Positions 43,839 to 53,398 are shown, numbered from the stretch's first letter. The stretch: DNA of 64,000 nt from RPRB01 sp035543115 (GCA_035543115.1 DATKKF010000027.1:16133-80132), one strand, 5' to 3'. Numbers and translations: made by a program. The notes: generated from the sequence alone by a model not told the origin.

Positions 43839-46031
43839 ATGGTGCCCGCTTCTGCTGGTCCCCGGACGCGCCCGCGTGGGCGTGCCCGCCGGCTCCTCCA
43901 TGCCGGGCGGTGCCTTTTCCTTTGGGTCACCGTGGCTTGCGCGGCGGCGCGGGGACAGTCCGAGCGGCTGCTCGAGGCGACCCGGCTCCAGCGGGCGTCT
44001 GCCCTGGAGATGGCGCAGGCGGAGCTGGCGGCCTGCACCCGCAAAGGCTGCGCGGCGGCGCCACAGTTGTCGCTCCTCGTGGGCTCCCTGCTGATCTCCC
44101 GCGGCGAGCCGCGCGAGGCCCTCGCGCAGCTGCGCAGGCATCCGGCACCTCCGCTGCTCGGGCCCTACCGGAGCTTCGCGATCGGCCAGGCGCTCTTCTA
44201 CACCCGCGATTTCAGGACGGCTGCACAGGCGTTCTCCGAGGCCTCAACCGCGCCGGGGGCCGTGGCGAACCGTGCGGTCGCAAGGGCCGGCGAGTCGCTC
44301 CTCCGGGCGGGCGAGGCAGGACAGGCCCTCCCGCTGCTGGAGCGGGCCCTGGGGGCCCTGGGAGGCCCGGAGCTGCTCTCCGCCCGCTCGGAGGCCCGGG
44401 CAGCGCTGGGCGACCTGGCAGGGGCCCAGGCGGACCTCCACACGCTGATGGTGCGCTACCCGCGCTCGCAGGCCGCGATGGACGCGGATGCCGAGCTCCG
44501 GGGCAGCTCGGCTCCAGCGGTGGCGCTCACCCTGGACGAGCGGCTGCAGCGCACGCGGGTCTTCCTCGACGCCGGCGACGCGAAGCCGGCGCTGGCCGAG
44601 CTGGACCGGAGCGAGACCAACGGGCTGGTGGGCGACCCCGGGGCGCGGGCCCAGGTGGCGCTGCTCAGGGCCCAGGCGTTCTTCGCCCTGAACCGGGTGC
44701 AGGACGCGGAGGAGGCGCTCGAGGTGGCCGCAGCCGGCCCGCCGGCGACGGCCGCCGAGGCGATGCTGGTGCGGGCCCGGCGGCTGCTGAAGCTCGACGA
44801 GCACGCCCGGGCGATCGAGCGTCTCCAGGAAATCTCGAAGAAGTTCGCCGGCGAACCGGCCTCGGAGGAGGCTGACTATTTCCTCGGGTGGCTCGCGCTC
44901 CAGGAGGGGAAGCTCCAGGCGGCGGCGGACGCGCTGGAGAGCTTCGAACGGAAGCACCCCGAGTCGAGGCGCCGCGACGAGGCTTGCTTCTTTCGTGCCC
45001 TGGCGCAGGTCCGCAGCGGCGGCTGGGCCGAGGCGGACCGGGCACTGCGGGAGCTCCAGGAGCGTTATCCCCGGAGCGGGCTGGTGCCCCAGGCGAAGTA
45101 CTGGCGGGTGCGGGTGAAGCATCTGGCCGGGGGCAAGCCGGTCGACGAGTACCAGGACATCCTGAAGCTCTACCCGCAGACGTTCTACGGGCTGCTGGCG
45201 CAGGAGCGGCTCCGGGAGCTGGGGGCCAGGCCAGAGCCCATCTTCGCCGAGCGGCCGCACCTGTCGACGAAGGTGGCGGCGGCCCCGGAGCTGGCGCTCC
45301 CCCGGGCGCTGGCCAGCGCCGGACTCTGGCGGGAGTCCGCCGAGGAGCTGCGTGCGCGGCTGGGCGCGGTGCACACGCCCGAGGTCGCCCTCCGGGTCGG
45401 GACGGCGCTGGCACGGGTGGGCGAGGCCTGGGCGGCCTACCACCTGGCGAACCGGCTGCTGTGGGGCAAGGCCTACGGGCAGAAGGATCCGGCAGCGCTG
45501 GCCCTGCTCTACCCCCGGCCTTACGTGAGCCACGTGGACGAGACCGCCCGGGCGCAGGGCGTCCACTCCTCGCTGCTGTACGCGATCATGCGGCGCGAGA
45601 GCGCGTTCCAGCCGGACCGGCTGAGCGCGGCGCGAGCGCGGGGGCTGATGCAGCTGATGGCTCGGACGGCGAGCGCCATCGCCCGCGAGCTCCAGCGCGA
45701 CCCGCCGGAGCCGGACGAGCTCTACCGCCCCGAGCTGAACCTGGACCTGTCCGCCTGGTACGTGGGGCAGCTGGCGAAGCGCTTCGTGCACCCGGTGCTG
45801 ATCGCCGCGGCGTACAACGCCGGGCCGAGCGTGACCATCAAGTGGACCAGCGAGCTCGGCTCGATGCCGGTGGACCTCTTCGTCGAGTCGATGCCCTTCA
45901 AGGAGACCCGGGCCTACGTGAAGCAGGTGGTCGCCGACGACTACCTGTACCAGATGTTCTACGGGGCCTCGGAGGTGCGGCGGCTGGCGATGACCTTGCC
46001 GAAGCCGGCGCCGAACGGGATCGAGTTCTAG
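43839..46031 (+). CDS. Soluble lytic murein transglycosylase (Slt70-like)
   Basis: 730 aa. Signal sequence about 20-40, then a helical TPR-like superhelix (about 50-570) as in Slt70. The C-terminal catalytic lysozyme-like domain has the catalytic Glu in LLYAIMRRESAFQPD, the family signature ARGLMQLMARTAS, and AAYNAGPSVTIKW. It cleaves peptidoglycan to 1,6-anhydro-muropeptides in the periplasm. ATG 43839 is used and the signal peptide follows within 35 residues. The stop shares CTAG with the convergent amidohydrolase pseudogene. Confidence 0.92.
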   Translation: MVPASAGPRTRPRGRARRLLHAGRCLFLWVTVACAAARGQSERLLEATRLQRASALEMAQAELAACTRKGCAAAPQLSLLVGSLLISRGEPREALAQLRRHPAPPLLGPYRSFAIGQALFYTRDFRTAAQAFSEASTAPGAVANRAVARAGESLLRAGEAGQALPLLERALGALGGPELLSARSEARAALGDLAGAQADLHTLMVRYPRSQAAMDADAELRGSSAPAVALTLDERLQRTRVFLDAGDAKPALAELDRSETNGLVGDPGARAQVALLRAQAFFALNRVQDAEEALEVAAAGPPATAAEAMLVRARRLLKLDEHARAIERLQEISKKFAGEPASEEADYFLGWLALQEGKLQAAADALESFERKHPESRRRDEACFFRALAQVRSGGWAEADRALRELQERYPRSGLVPQAKYWRVRVKHLAGGKPVDEYQDILKLYPQTFYGLLAQERLRELGARPEPIFAERPHLSTKVAAAPELALPRALASAGLWRESAEELRARLGAVHTPEVALRVGTALARVGEAWAAYHLANRLLWGKAYGQKDPAALALLYPRPYVSHVDETARAQGVHSSLLYAIMRRESAFQPDRLSAARARGLMQLMARTASAIARELQRDPPEPDELYRPELNLDLSAWYVGQLAKRFVHPVLIAAAYNAGPSVTIKWTSELGSMPVDLFVESMPFKETRAYVKQVVADDYLYQMFYGASEVRRLAMTLPKPAPNGIEF

Positions 46032-47706
46032 GGGCGAGCGCGCGCGCCCGGGCGCAGGAGCGGGCCCCCGGGGCGTGCATTCGTCCGCGCCCCGTGGTCG
46101 AGCACCACCTGCCCGCCGACGACGACCAGGTCGAAGCCGCGCGGGTAGGCACGCGGGACCTCGTGGGTGGCGGTGTCGATGACCGTCGCGGGGTCGAGGA
46201 CCACGAGGTCGGCGAGTGCGCCGGGCCGCACCACGCCGAGGTCGAGAACTCCGAGCCGGTGCGCCGCGAGCGAGGTCATCTTCCGGACGGCCTCCTCGAG
46301 CGTGAGCAGCCGCTGCTCGCGCACGTACCGCCCCAGGATGCGCGCCGTCGTCCCGAACCCGCGCGGATGGGCTGCTCCGCTCGAGAGTGGTCCGTCGAGG
46401 GCCGAGCCGCCCCAGTCCAGCCCGAGGGCGGTCCAGGGCTGCACCAGGGCCAGACGAAGGTCCTCCTCGGCGCCGAAGTCCCGGAGCGCGGTGGTGGTCC
46501 CGTGATCGCGCAGGACAATCTCCACCAGCGCGGACGCGGGGGACATCCCGAGCGCGCCGGCGACCGCATCGAGCGCTTGCCCGCGAACTCCTGCACCCGC
46601 CCGGTAGGCTCCCGGCGATGGTGATTCGCCCGGGCTCTCCCGGCTCCCAGCGGGCCCGGATCTCCTCCTCCACGCGCCGGCGCTGGCCCGGGTCACGGAG
46701 TCGCGCCAGCGTCGCCTCCAGGCCGCCGTCCGATGCCCAGGCCGGAAGGTCGGCGGAGAGCGGACTGGCCGCGACGATGTAGGGGTAGACATCGGCGGAG
46801 ACGTCCTGACCCCGGGCGCGCGCCTGGTCGATTCGCGCGACCACCTCGCGCATCCGCCCCCAGTTCCGGGCTCCCCAGATCTTGAGGTGCCAGATCTCGA
46901 CCGGGACGTGGGCCCGACGGCCAACCTCGATGGCCTCGTCGACGGCCTGGAGCACGCCATCCCCTTCGTCGCGGACGTGGGTGGCGTAGAAGACCCCGGT
47001 GCCGTCCCGCCGCCTCGGCGAGCGCCACCAGCTCGTCCGTGCGCGCGTAACGGCTGACCGCATACGGAATTGCAGAGCCGACGCCGAACGCGCCCTGCTC
47101 CATTGCCTCCTCGACCTCGGCCTGCATCCGCCGGAGCTGGTCGGCGCTGGGCTGGACGTTCCGGCGGCCGAGGACGGTGGCCCGGACCGACTTCGCGCCG
47201 ACCAGCGTGGCGAGGCGGACGGACGGCCGCGCTTGCCGGAGCCGGGCCCAGTACCCGTCGAGGGTCTTCCAGTCGATGGACAGATGGAAGCGCTCGAGGA
47301 CGTCGTGCCACTCCTCCAGGGCGCCTGCATCGAGCGGGACGACCGACTCGCCCTCGCCCGTGAGCACGGTGGTGATGCCCTGGCGGATTTTTGCGTCGGC
47401 CCGATTGTCGACCAGCAGGGAGAGGTCCGAGTAGCCCAGCAGGTCGATGAACCCTGGGGTGACGACCCGGCCCGAGACGTCGATGCGGTGCCGGGCCGGC
47501 GCCCCCGTGAGATCACCCACCGCGACGACGCGCTCGCCCCGGACGCCCACATCGGCGCGAAGGCGGGGGGCACCGGTCCCGTCGACGACCTCGCCGTGCT
47601 CCAGGACGAGGTCGAATGACTCCCCGGCAGGGCCGCGAGCAGCGCAGGCCCCGAGCAAGAGAACCATCGCGAGGAACCAGACTCGCACCGAGGCATGGTC
47701 GCACAA
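46028..47706 (-). pseudogene. D-aminoacylase/dihydroorotase-like lipoprotein, frameshifted
   Basis: Amidohydrolase of the N-acyl-D-amino-acid deacylase type, broken in frame. The first frame, from 47706, has a lipoprotein signal (LAMVLLLGAC) and FDLVLEHGEVVDGTG, VTPGFIDLLGYSDL and GITTVLTGE. Near 47020-46995 homology moves to a second frame (VFYATHVRDEGDGV, HVPVEIWHLKIWG, SADVYPY). Near 46610-46560 it moves to a third (LDAVAGALGMSPASALVEIVL, AAHRLGVLDLGVVRPGALADLVVLD), possibly through a short extra frame. The pieces are co-linear over the whole enzyme, so this is a decayed gene or contains sequence errors. Confidence 0.75.
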
Positions 47707-47839
47707 CGAGGCGTGGCCCCTCCGTCCGGTGTTGCGGACCGCGGCCCCCGATGCCCTCGCGTTCCAGCGCCCGACAGAGCAGCTCCGCCTCGCCGACGGT
47801 CGGGAACCGCCGGAGGAGCAGCCAGCGCACCCTCGTCAC
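47513..47839 (-). CDS. Small DUF2007-like ORF
   Basis: GTG 47839 overlaps the psuG stop as GTGA, the coupling used elsewhere here. The first 35-40 residues (RWLLLRRFPTVGEAELLCR and ALEREGI) resemble the DUF2007 signal-transducing-protein pattern. After that the product turns Arg/Pro-rich and overlaps the start of the amidohydrolase by about 190 bp, so the gene may be truncated or frameshifted. Confidence 0.4.
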   Translation of the reverse strand: MTRVRWLLLRRFPTVGEAELLCRALEREGIGGRGPQHRTEGPRLVVRPCLGASLVPRDGSLARGLRCSRPCRGVIRPRPGARRGRRRDRCPPPSRRCGRPGRARRRGG

Positions 47840-48753
47840 GGCCTTCCGCAAAGCCGCGCGTAGGCCACGGCGATCTCCGCGGCCACCCGCGCGTTCTGCG
47901 CCAGCAGCGCCACGTTCGCCTGGAGCGTCCGGCCGCCCGTCGCCTCCACCAGACGCGAGAGGAGGAACGGGGTCACCGCCTTGCCCGTCACCCCCTGCCG
48001 CCTCGCCTCGGCCTCCGCGGCCACCAGCGCCCGGTCGACCTCGTCCTTGTCCAGCGCCACTTCAGGTGGCGGCGGCACGGTGAGGACGATCGCCTGCTTC
48101 AGCCCGAGCCGGTCCCGCTGGGCATGCAGGGCCTCGGCGGCGAGCTGCGGGGTATCGGCCCGGTGCTCGAGCCGAAGGCCGGACCGGTCCGCGTAGAACG
48201 CCGGGAACTCGCTGCTTCCGAACCCGAGGACCGGCACCCCGAGCGCCTCCAGTGCCTCGAGGGTCCGAGGCAGGTCGAGGACGCTCTTCGCCCCGGTGCA
48301 CACCACCATCCCCGGGTACCGGGCCAGCGCGCCCAGGTCGGCCGAGATGTCGAGGGTCTCTCCCCGGTGCACGCCTCCGATGCCGCCGGTGGCGAACATG
48401 GGCAGGCCGCACTCGGCGGCGACGGCGCAGGTGGCGCTGACCGTCGTTCCGCCGGTGGCCTTGTGGAGCACCGCCGAGGCGAGGTCCCCCACCCCGATCT
48501 TCCAGCGTTGCTCCCGGCCAGTGGCCAGCCGCCGGACCTCGTCCGCCGACAGACCGCAGCGCACGACGCCGTCCAGCACCGCCACCACCGCGGGCACCGC
48601 GCCCGCCCGCCGGACGGCCTCCTCGCAGGCCCGCGCGGCCTCGAGGTTGACGGGGTGCGGCAGCCCCTGGGCGACGACCGAGGACTCGAGCACGACCACC
48701 GGTGCGCCCCGCGCGCGTGCGTCCCTGACCTCGTCGGAAAGCTGGACCTCCAT
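47836..48753 (-). CDS. psuG: Pseudouridine-5'-phosphate glycosidase PsuG
   Basis: 305 aa. Cleaves pseudouridine 5'-phosphate to uracil and ribose 5-phosphate. Recognised from VVLESSVVAQGLPHPVNLEAA, KIGVGDLASAVLHKATGGTTVS, MFATGGIGGVHRGE, GAKSVLDLPRTLEALE and LGFGSSEFPAFYADRSG. No PsuK kinase gene is visible next to it. ATG 48753 overlaps the stop of the upstream DUF2314 gene (TGATG), implying translational coupling. Confidence 0.92.
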   Translation of the reverse strand: MEVQLSDEVRDARARGAPVVVLESSVVAQGLPHPVNLEAARACEEAVRRAGAVPAVVAVLDGVVRCGLSADEVRRLATGREQRWKIGVGDLASAVLHKATGGTTVSATCAVAAECGLPMFATGGIGGVHRGETLDISADLGALARYPGMVVCTGAKSVLDLPRTLEALEALGVPVLGFGSSEFPAFYADRSGLRLEHRADTPQLAAEALHAQRDRLGLKQAIVLTVPPPPEVALDKDEVDRALVAAEAEARRQGVTGKAVTPFLLSRLVEATGGRTLQANVALLAQNARVAAEIAVAYARLCGRP

Positions 48754-49928
48754 CACATCGGACGCTCGGCGAGGAGCACGCCCTGCATCTCCTCGTCGTC
48801 GAGCGGTCGTCCGTCCCGTCCCATGGCGACCGCGTTGACCGCGTCCTCCCCGATCTCCACCGCGGCTCCCTTCCGCCACTCGGTGGTCTGGGCGGCGCCG
48901 TCCACCAGCTTCCCGGTGATCCGCCCCTCCTCCCAGGCCAGAACCTCGAGCCAGAGGTTCTCCTGGACGGCCTCCCCGTCCGGGTGGGTCTCGAACGACG
49001 CGCGGACGAGGAAGGTCAGCGGCTCCATCAGCCCGCGGCGGTGAAACCGGGCCTTGAACGCCGGCCGCAGCCGGGCCGCCTGCGAGGCGAGCGCCTCCGA
49101 GCGGGTCGGGTCCTCCTGCTCGAAGCGGCTCCGGTACGGCCGGAGCAGCTCGGAGGTGGTGTGCCTCCCCTCGGGGGAGACGACGGTCCAGTACTCGCCC
49201 TCGTGCTCCTCGAAGGTCTCCATCGGGACGCCGAGCATCCCGTGCCGGGCCTCCTCGGAGGACACCAGCATGAAGCCCTCGCCGTTGCTGGTCTCCATCG
49301 GCGTCCGGGGGACCGGGCCCTCGCCGAAGGCGAGGTCGGTGCACAGCTCGTGGAGGAAGCTCTCCGCGGGAAGCAGGTCGGGTTCCGCGAGGTGGAAGAT
49401 CTCCACGTCGCGCTGCCCGAACTTCGCCATGCCGTGCGAATGCACCCAGAGCGGAGCGTCCCCCGGCGCGGCCTCCACGGCGTGGAGGTTCACGTGGTCG
49501 CGGATGTCGAAGTCCAGCTCGGTGATCTCCCGGACGTCGTCCTCCTCGTGGAGCTTGAAGGCGCTGGCGTCGAGGAGCACCCCTTCGCGCCGCTCGAGCA
49601 GGCCGCGCGCGCACCACAGTGCCTCGAACACCCCCACCGTGGGCTGGCTGCCGGGGGGCGTCTCGTACCCCACGCGGTAGAGCCCGCGGGCCCGACGGAG
49701 CCGGGCATGGGCGGCCTCGCTTCCGGTCAAGAGCTCCGGGGTCCACCCGAGCGGCGACTCCAGCGCCTCGAACCGGACAGCGATGTCCGCCTCGGCCGAC
49801 CGCAACCGGAAGCTCCCGGGGACCTCGTCCAGCTCCACCGTGACGTCGTCCGTCTCGAACGCCTCACCGATTGCATCCGGGCCGAGCGGCTCGGCGTCCT
49901 CGGTGGCGACGATGTAGACCTCCTTCAC
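48753..49928 (-). CDS. DUF2314-domain protein of unknown function
   Basis: 391 aa, predicted cytoplasmic and acidic. The C-terminal region has the DUF2314-like pattern ENLWLEVLAWEEGRITGKLVDG with WRKGAAVEIGEDAVNAVAM. The middle part (LDFDIRDHVNLHAVEAAPGD, LWVHSHGMAKFG, DVEIFHLAEPDLLPA) is of the type seen together with DUF2314 in other proteins. GTG 49928 (VKEVYIVATEDAEP) is chosen; upstream in-frame residues are Pro/Arg-rich and unlikely. Coupled by overlap to psuG. The function is unknown. Confidence 0.75.
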   Translation of the reverse strand: MKEVYIVATEDAEPLGPDAIGEAFETDDVTVELDEVPGSFRLRSAEADIAVRFEALESPLGWTPELLTGSEAAHARLRRARGLYRVGYETPPGSQPTVGVFEALWCARGLLERREGVLLDASAFKLHEEDDVREITELDFDIRDHVNLHAVEAAPGDAPLWVHSHGMAKFGQRDVEIFHLAEPDLLPAESFLHELCTDLAFGEGPVPRTPMETSNGEGFMLVSSEEARHGMLGVPMETFEEHEGEYWTVVSPEGRHTTSELLRPYRSRFEQEDPTRSEALASQAARLRPAFKARFHRRGLMEPLTFLVRASFETHPDGEAVQENLWLEVLAWEEGRITGKLVDGAAQTTEWRKGAAVEIGEDAVNAVAMGRDGRPLDDEEMQGVLLAERPM

Positions 49929-50047
49929 GGCGCGGGGACTCCCTTCGGTGGGTCCGGGAACACGCTGGGGGCGACTACAGCACCCGGCTGCGCGGCCGGA
50001 CAGAGCAGGCCGGCGGATTGGTCTCGTGTAGACTCGCCGCCGGCCGC

Positions 50048-50641
50048 ATGCGACCACCCGGACGGAACTTGCCGCCCCACCAAGCCGCGCTGCTCGCCGG
50101 ACGGTCGGTGAGCGCGACCCGCAGCGAGCCGCTGCCCCTCGACGAGGACGGGCTGCCGCTGCAGACCCGGATTCGCTCCGAGGCCGAGAGCACCGCGCTC
50201 AACGTCGTCGCCATCCTGCGGGAGACCTGGGAGGACTTCCGCAACGCCGACCGGTACTTCAAGGTCAAGGCGGCCATCCTCGGCGCCTGGGCGGTGCTGA
50301 GCCTCGCCGGCGTCTTCGTGGCCTGCCCCGGCGCACCCACTCTCATCGGGCCGAGCACCTCGCTGGGCGCCCGGCTCATCATGGGCGAGCAGACCGAACA
50401 CCCAGCCTACGTCCTCTCCAACGAGGGTGACCGGGCGTGGGAGGACGTGGTGGTGGTGGTGAACCACAGCTACCGCGCGGCGATCAGTCATGTGGAGCCC
50501 CGCGCTTTCGTCACCATCACCCCCAAGCAGCTGATGGGGGACAACGGCAAGCTCGCGCCCTTCAACCTGAAGGCGACCGACATCGAGCTCCACACCCGGA
50601 AAGGGAGCGTCCTCCTGCTCAAGGAGGGCCAGCCCCAGTGA
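50048..50641 (+). CDS. Small single-span membrane protein
   Basis: 197 aa. The N-terminal cytoplasmic part contains RIRSEAESTALNVVAILRETWEDFRNADRYFKVK. One transmembrane helix follows (about 82-98: AAILGAWAVLSLAGVFVA), then an exported beta-rich domain (TSLGARLIMGEQTEHPAY, VLSNEGDRAWEDVVVVVNH, YRAAISHVEPRAFVTI). No family is recognised. ATG 50048 is chosen as the first Met of the coherent reading frame, though MRPPGRN is not conserved in type. Ends 15 bp before rplQ on the opposite strand. Confidence 0.68.
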   Translation: MRPPGRNLPPHQAALLAGRSVSATRSEPLPLDEDGLPLQTRIRSEAESTALNVVAILRETWEDFRNADRYFKVKAAILGAWAVLSLAGVFVACPGAPTLIGPSTSLGARLIMGEQTEHPAYVLSNEGDRAWEDVVVVVNHSYRAAISHVEPRAFVTITPKQLMGDNGKLAPFNLKATDIELHTRKGSVLLLKEGQPQ

Positions 50642-50656
50642 GCACGGGCTGACGCC

Positions 50657-51052
50657 CTACTCCTTCTTCTCGCTCTTCTCGGGCTCTGGCCTCGCCGGGC
50701 GATCCACCAGCTCCAGCAGCGCCATCTCCGCGGCGTCGCCGGTGCGGAAGCCCAGGCGGACGATGCGGGTGTAGCCGCCCGGGCGGGAGGCGTAGCGCTC
50801 CTTGAGCTCGCCGAAGACCTTCTGCAGCACCACCCGGCTGCGCACGGTGCGCTCGGCGAGCCGGACGTTGGCCAGGCCCCCGCGCTTTCCGAGGGTGATG
50901 ATCCGCTCGGCGAGCCGTCGGGCCTCCTTGGCCTTGGGAACCGTGGTCTTGATCGCCTCGTGCTCGAGCAGCGAGGTGACCATGTTGTCCAGCATGGCCA
51001 GCCGGTGGCTGGTGGTCTTCTGCAGCTTCCTCTGTCCGACGCGGTGACGCAT
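50657..51052 (-). CDS. rplQ: 50S ribosomal protein L17
   Basis: 131 aa. Begins MRHRVGQRKLQKTTSHRLAM and continues with NMVTSLLEHEAIKTTVPKAKEAR. The last 15-20 residues are Glu/Lys-rich. Last gene of the alpha operon on the minus strand, separated from rpoA by 85 bp that contains a hairpin. Confidence 0.97.
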   Translation of the reverse strand: MRHRVGQRKLQKTTSHRLAMLDNMVTSLLEHEAIKTTVPKAKEARRLAERIITLGKRGGLANVRLAERTVRSRVVLQKVFGELKERYASRPGGYTRIVRLGFRTGDAAEMALLELVDRPARPEPEKSEKKE

Positions 51053-51096
51053 CGTTGTCGTCCTTTCCCGGGCCGTGTCAGGTACCCGGGCCGAAG

Positions 51097-51123
51097 GGGC
51101 CCCTCCCCTCGTGGGAAGGGCCC
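51097..51123 (-). terminator. Hairpin between rpoA and rplQ
   Basis: Stem of 11 bp with one mismatch (GGGCCCCTCCC and GGGAAGGGCCC) and a 5-nt loop, in the rpoA-rplQ gap. No T-tract, so it is more likely an mRNA-stabilising or processing stem than a strong terminator. Confidence 0.4.
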
Positions 51124-51137
51124 GGGGTGAACCACTC

Positions 51138-52166
51138 CTACGCCTTGGGCTCGCTCGAGGCGGCGGCGACGCCGGGCTTCTGCGGCCAGTTGTCGAGCTT
51201 CATGCCCAGGGAGAGCCCCATCTCGGCCAGGATCTCCTTGATCTCCTTGAGCGACTTCCGGCCGAAGTTCTTGGTCTTCAGCATCTCGGCCTCGGTGCGC
51301 TGGACGAGGTCACCGATGGTCTTGATGTTCGCCTGCTGGAGGCAGTTGGCGGAGCGGACGCTGAGCTCGAGCTCGTCCACGCTGCGGAAGAGGTTCTCGT
51401 TGAGCTTCGCCTCCTCCTTCGGCGCCTCGGCGATGACCGGCTCCTCGGTCTCGTCGAAGTTGATGAAGACCGTCAGCTGCTCCTTGATGATCTTCGCCGC
51501 GTAGGCGACGGCATCCTGGGGGGTGACCGCGCCGTCGGTCCACACCTCGAGGGAGAGCTTGTCGTAGTCGGTCACCTGGCCCACGCGGGCGTTGGTGACC
51601 TGGTAGTTCACCTTGCGGATGGGCGAGAACAGCGCGTCGATGGGAATGGTCCCGATCGGGTCGGCGGGGTTCTTGTTGTTGATCGCCGGCACGTACCCGC
51701 GGCCGCGGCGGCAGGTCATCTCCATCCGCAGCTTCCCCCCCTCGGAGAGGGTGCAGATGTGGTGGCCCGGGTTGAGGATCTCCACCTGGTCGTCGGCGAT
51801 GATGTCGCCCGCCTTGACCTCCTTGGGGCCCTCCACCTCGATGCGGAGCGTCTTCTGCTCGTTGGTGTGCATCCGGAGCAGGACTTCCTTGAGATTGAGC
51901 ACGATGTCGGTGACGTCCTCGGTCACCTCGGGGACGGTGGTGAACTCGTGCTCCACGCCCTCGATCTTCACCGAGGTGATCGCCGCGCCCTGGAGCGAGC
52001 TCAGGAGCACCCGCCGGAGCGAGTTGCCCAGGGTGGTCCCGAAGCCGCGCTCGAGCGGCTCGGCCACGAACTTGCCGTAGGTCTGGGAGAGGGACTCGGG
52101 GTCGATCTCCATCCGCCGGGGCTTGATGAGATCGCGCCAGTGCTTCGCGTTGAACGCTTCAGCCAT
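51138..52166 (-). CDS. rpoA: RNA polymerase alpha subunit
   Basis: 342 aa. The N-terminal dimerisation and assembly domain has ERGFGTTLGNSLRRVLLSSL. The C-terminal domain that contacts UP elements and regulators has ELELSVRSANCLQQANIKTIGDL and FGRKSLKEIKEIL. The linker is Glu/Pro-rich. Normal length for the family. Confidence 0.98.
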   Translation of the reverse strand: MAEAFNAKHWRDLIKPRRMEIDPESLSQTYGKFVAEPLERGFGTTLGNSLRRVLLSSLQGAAITSVKIEGVEHEFTTVPEVTEDVTDIVLNLKEVLLRMHTNEQKTLRIEVEGPKEVKAGDIIADDQVEILNPGHHICTLSEGGKLRMEMTCRRGRGYVPAINNKNPADPIGTIPIDALFSPIRKVNYQVTNARVGQVTDYDKLSLEVWTDGAVTPQDAVAYAAKIIKEQLTVFINFDETEEPVIAEAPKEEAKLNENLFRSVDELELSVRSANCLQQANIKTIGDLVQRTEAEMLKTKNFGRKSLKEIKEILAEMGLSLGMKLDNWPQKPGVAAASSEPKA

Positions 52167-52257
52167 GACTGCTTCCTTCTTTCCTTCGGAACCCGCGCCA
52201 CCAACGTACCCGTCCGGATGACGGGAGGACGCGTTCCGTCACTGCCACTGCTGCGAC

Positions 52258-52884
52258 TTACTTGCTGTAGAGCTCGACGATGAGCTGCTCCTGGATGGGC
52301 ATGGTCAGGTCCTCGCGGTTGGGGACGCTCTTCACCGTGCCCTTCATCGCCTTCTTGTCCAGCTCGATCCACTGGGGGACGCCGCGCCGGTCCACCGTCT
52401 CCAGCGCCTCGGCGATGCGGAGCATCTTCCGGCTCTTCTCGGCGACCTCGATCACACTGCCCGGCTTCACCTCGAACGAGGGGATGTTCACCCGCTTGCC
52501 GTTCACCTGGAAGTGGCCGTGGCGCACCAGCTGCCGGGCCTCGGCCCGGGTGTCGGCGAAGCCCATGCGGAAGACCACGTTGTCCAGCCGCAGCTCGAGC
52601 AGCTGGAGCAGCGTCTCGCCGGTCTTGCCCTTGGCGTGTGCCGCACGGCGGAACGAGCCACGGAACTGGGACTCGAGCAGCCCGTACATGCGCTTGACCT
52701 TCTGCTTCTCGCGCAGCTGGACGCCGTAGCCGCTGAACTTCACGCGGCCCTGGCCGTGCTGTCCCGGGGGGTACGGGCGGCGCTCGATGGCGCACTTGTC
52801 GGTGTAGCAGCGGTCCCCCTTCAGGTACATCTTGAGGTTCTCGCGGCGGCAGATGCGGCAGGCGCTGGCGGTGTAACGGGCCAA
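52258..52884 (-). CDS. rpsD: 30S ribosomal protein S4
   Basis: 208 aa, zinc-binding variant: the N-terminus holds CRIC and the later CYTDKC Cys pair. The S4 RNA-binding domain is GFADTRAEARQLVRHGHFQVNG. In many bacteria S4 represses translation of its own operon; the 91-bp rpoA-rpsD gap holds a small stem (CCCGTC/GACGGG), but no known S4 target can be confirmed. Confidence 0.98.
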   Translation of the reverse strand: MARYTASACRICRRENLKMYLKGDRCYTDKCAIERRPYPPGQHGQGRVKFSGYGVQLREKQKVKRMYGLLESQFRGSFRRAAHAKGKTGETLLQLLELRLDNVVFRMGFADTRAEARQLVRHGHFQVNGKRVNIPSFEVKPGSVIEVAEKSRKMLRIAEALETVDRRGVPQWIELDKKAMKGTVKSVPNREDLTMPIQEQLIVELYSK

Positions 52885-52908
52885 GTCGATCGTCTCCTGG
52901 AAGGTGGT

Positions 52909-53367
52909 CTAGACGCGGCGGCGCTTGGGCTGCCGGCATCCGTTGTGCGGAATGGGGGTCACGTCGCGGATCAGCGAGATCTTCAGGCCGGCGGCGGCCA
53001 GCGCACGCAGGGCCGACTCGCGGCCGGCGCCCGGGCCCTTCACCATCACCGTCACGTTTTTCAGCCCGTGCTCCATCGCCTTGGCCGCGGCGTCACCGGC
53101 CGCGACCTGCGCCGCGAAGGGAGTGGACTTCCGGCTTCCCTTGAAGCCGCGGGCGCCGGCGCTGGACCAGGAGATCACGTTCCCCGAGACGTCGCAGATG
53201 GTGATGATGGTGTTGTTGAAGGTGCTCTGGATGTGCACCACGCCGTTGAGGATGTTCTTCTTGCCCTTCCGCTTGACGCGCTTCTCGGCGGCGCCGGGGG
53301 CTGCCGCGGCGGGGGCGGCCGCATCGGCGGCGGGGGCTGCGGCGGGGGGGGTGACATCTTCGGCCAT
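52909..53367 (-). CDS. rpsK: 30S ribosomal protein S11, Ala/Pro-rich N-terminus
   Basis: 152 aa. The S11 core begins near residue 38 (LNGVVHIQSTFNNTIITI) and ends TPIPHNGCRQPKRRRV. About 28 N-terminal residues are almost only Ala, Pro and Asp, an extension not seen in standard S11. Confidence 0.97.
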   Translation of the reverse strand: MAEDVTPPAAAPAADAAAPAAAAPGAAEKRVKRKGKKNILNGVVHIQSTFNNTIITICDVSGNVISWSSAGARGFKGSRKSTPFAAQVAAGDAAAKAMEHGLKNVTVMVKGPGAGRESALRALAAAGLKISLIRDVTPIPHNGCRQPKRRRV

Positions 53368-53398
53368 GCGCTTGGTCTCTCGTCAGTTCTGAATCGGG

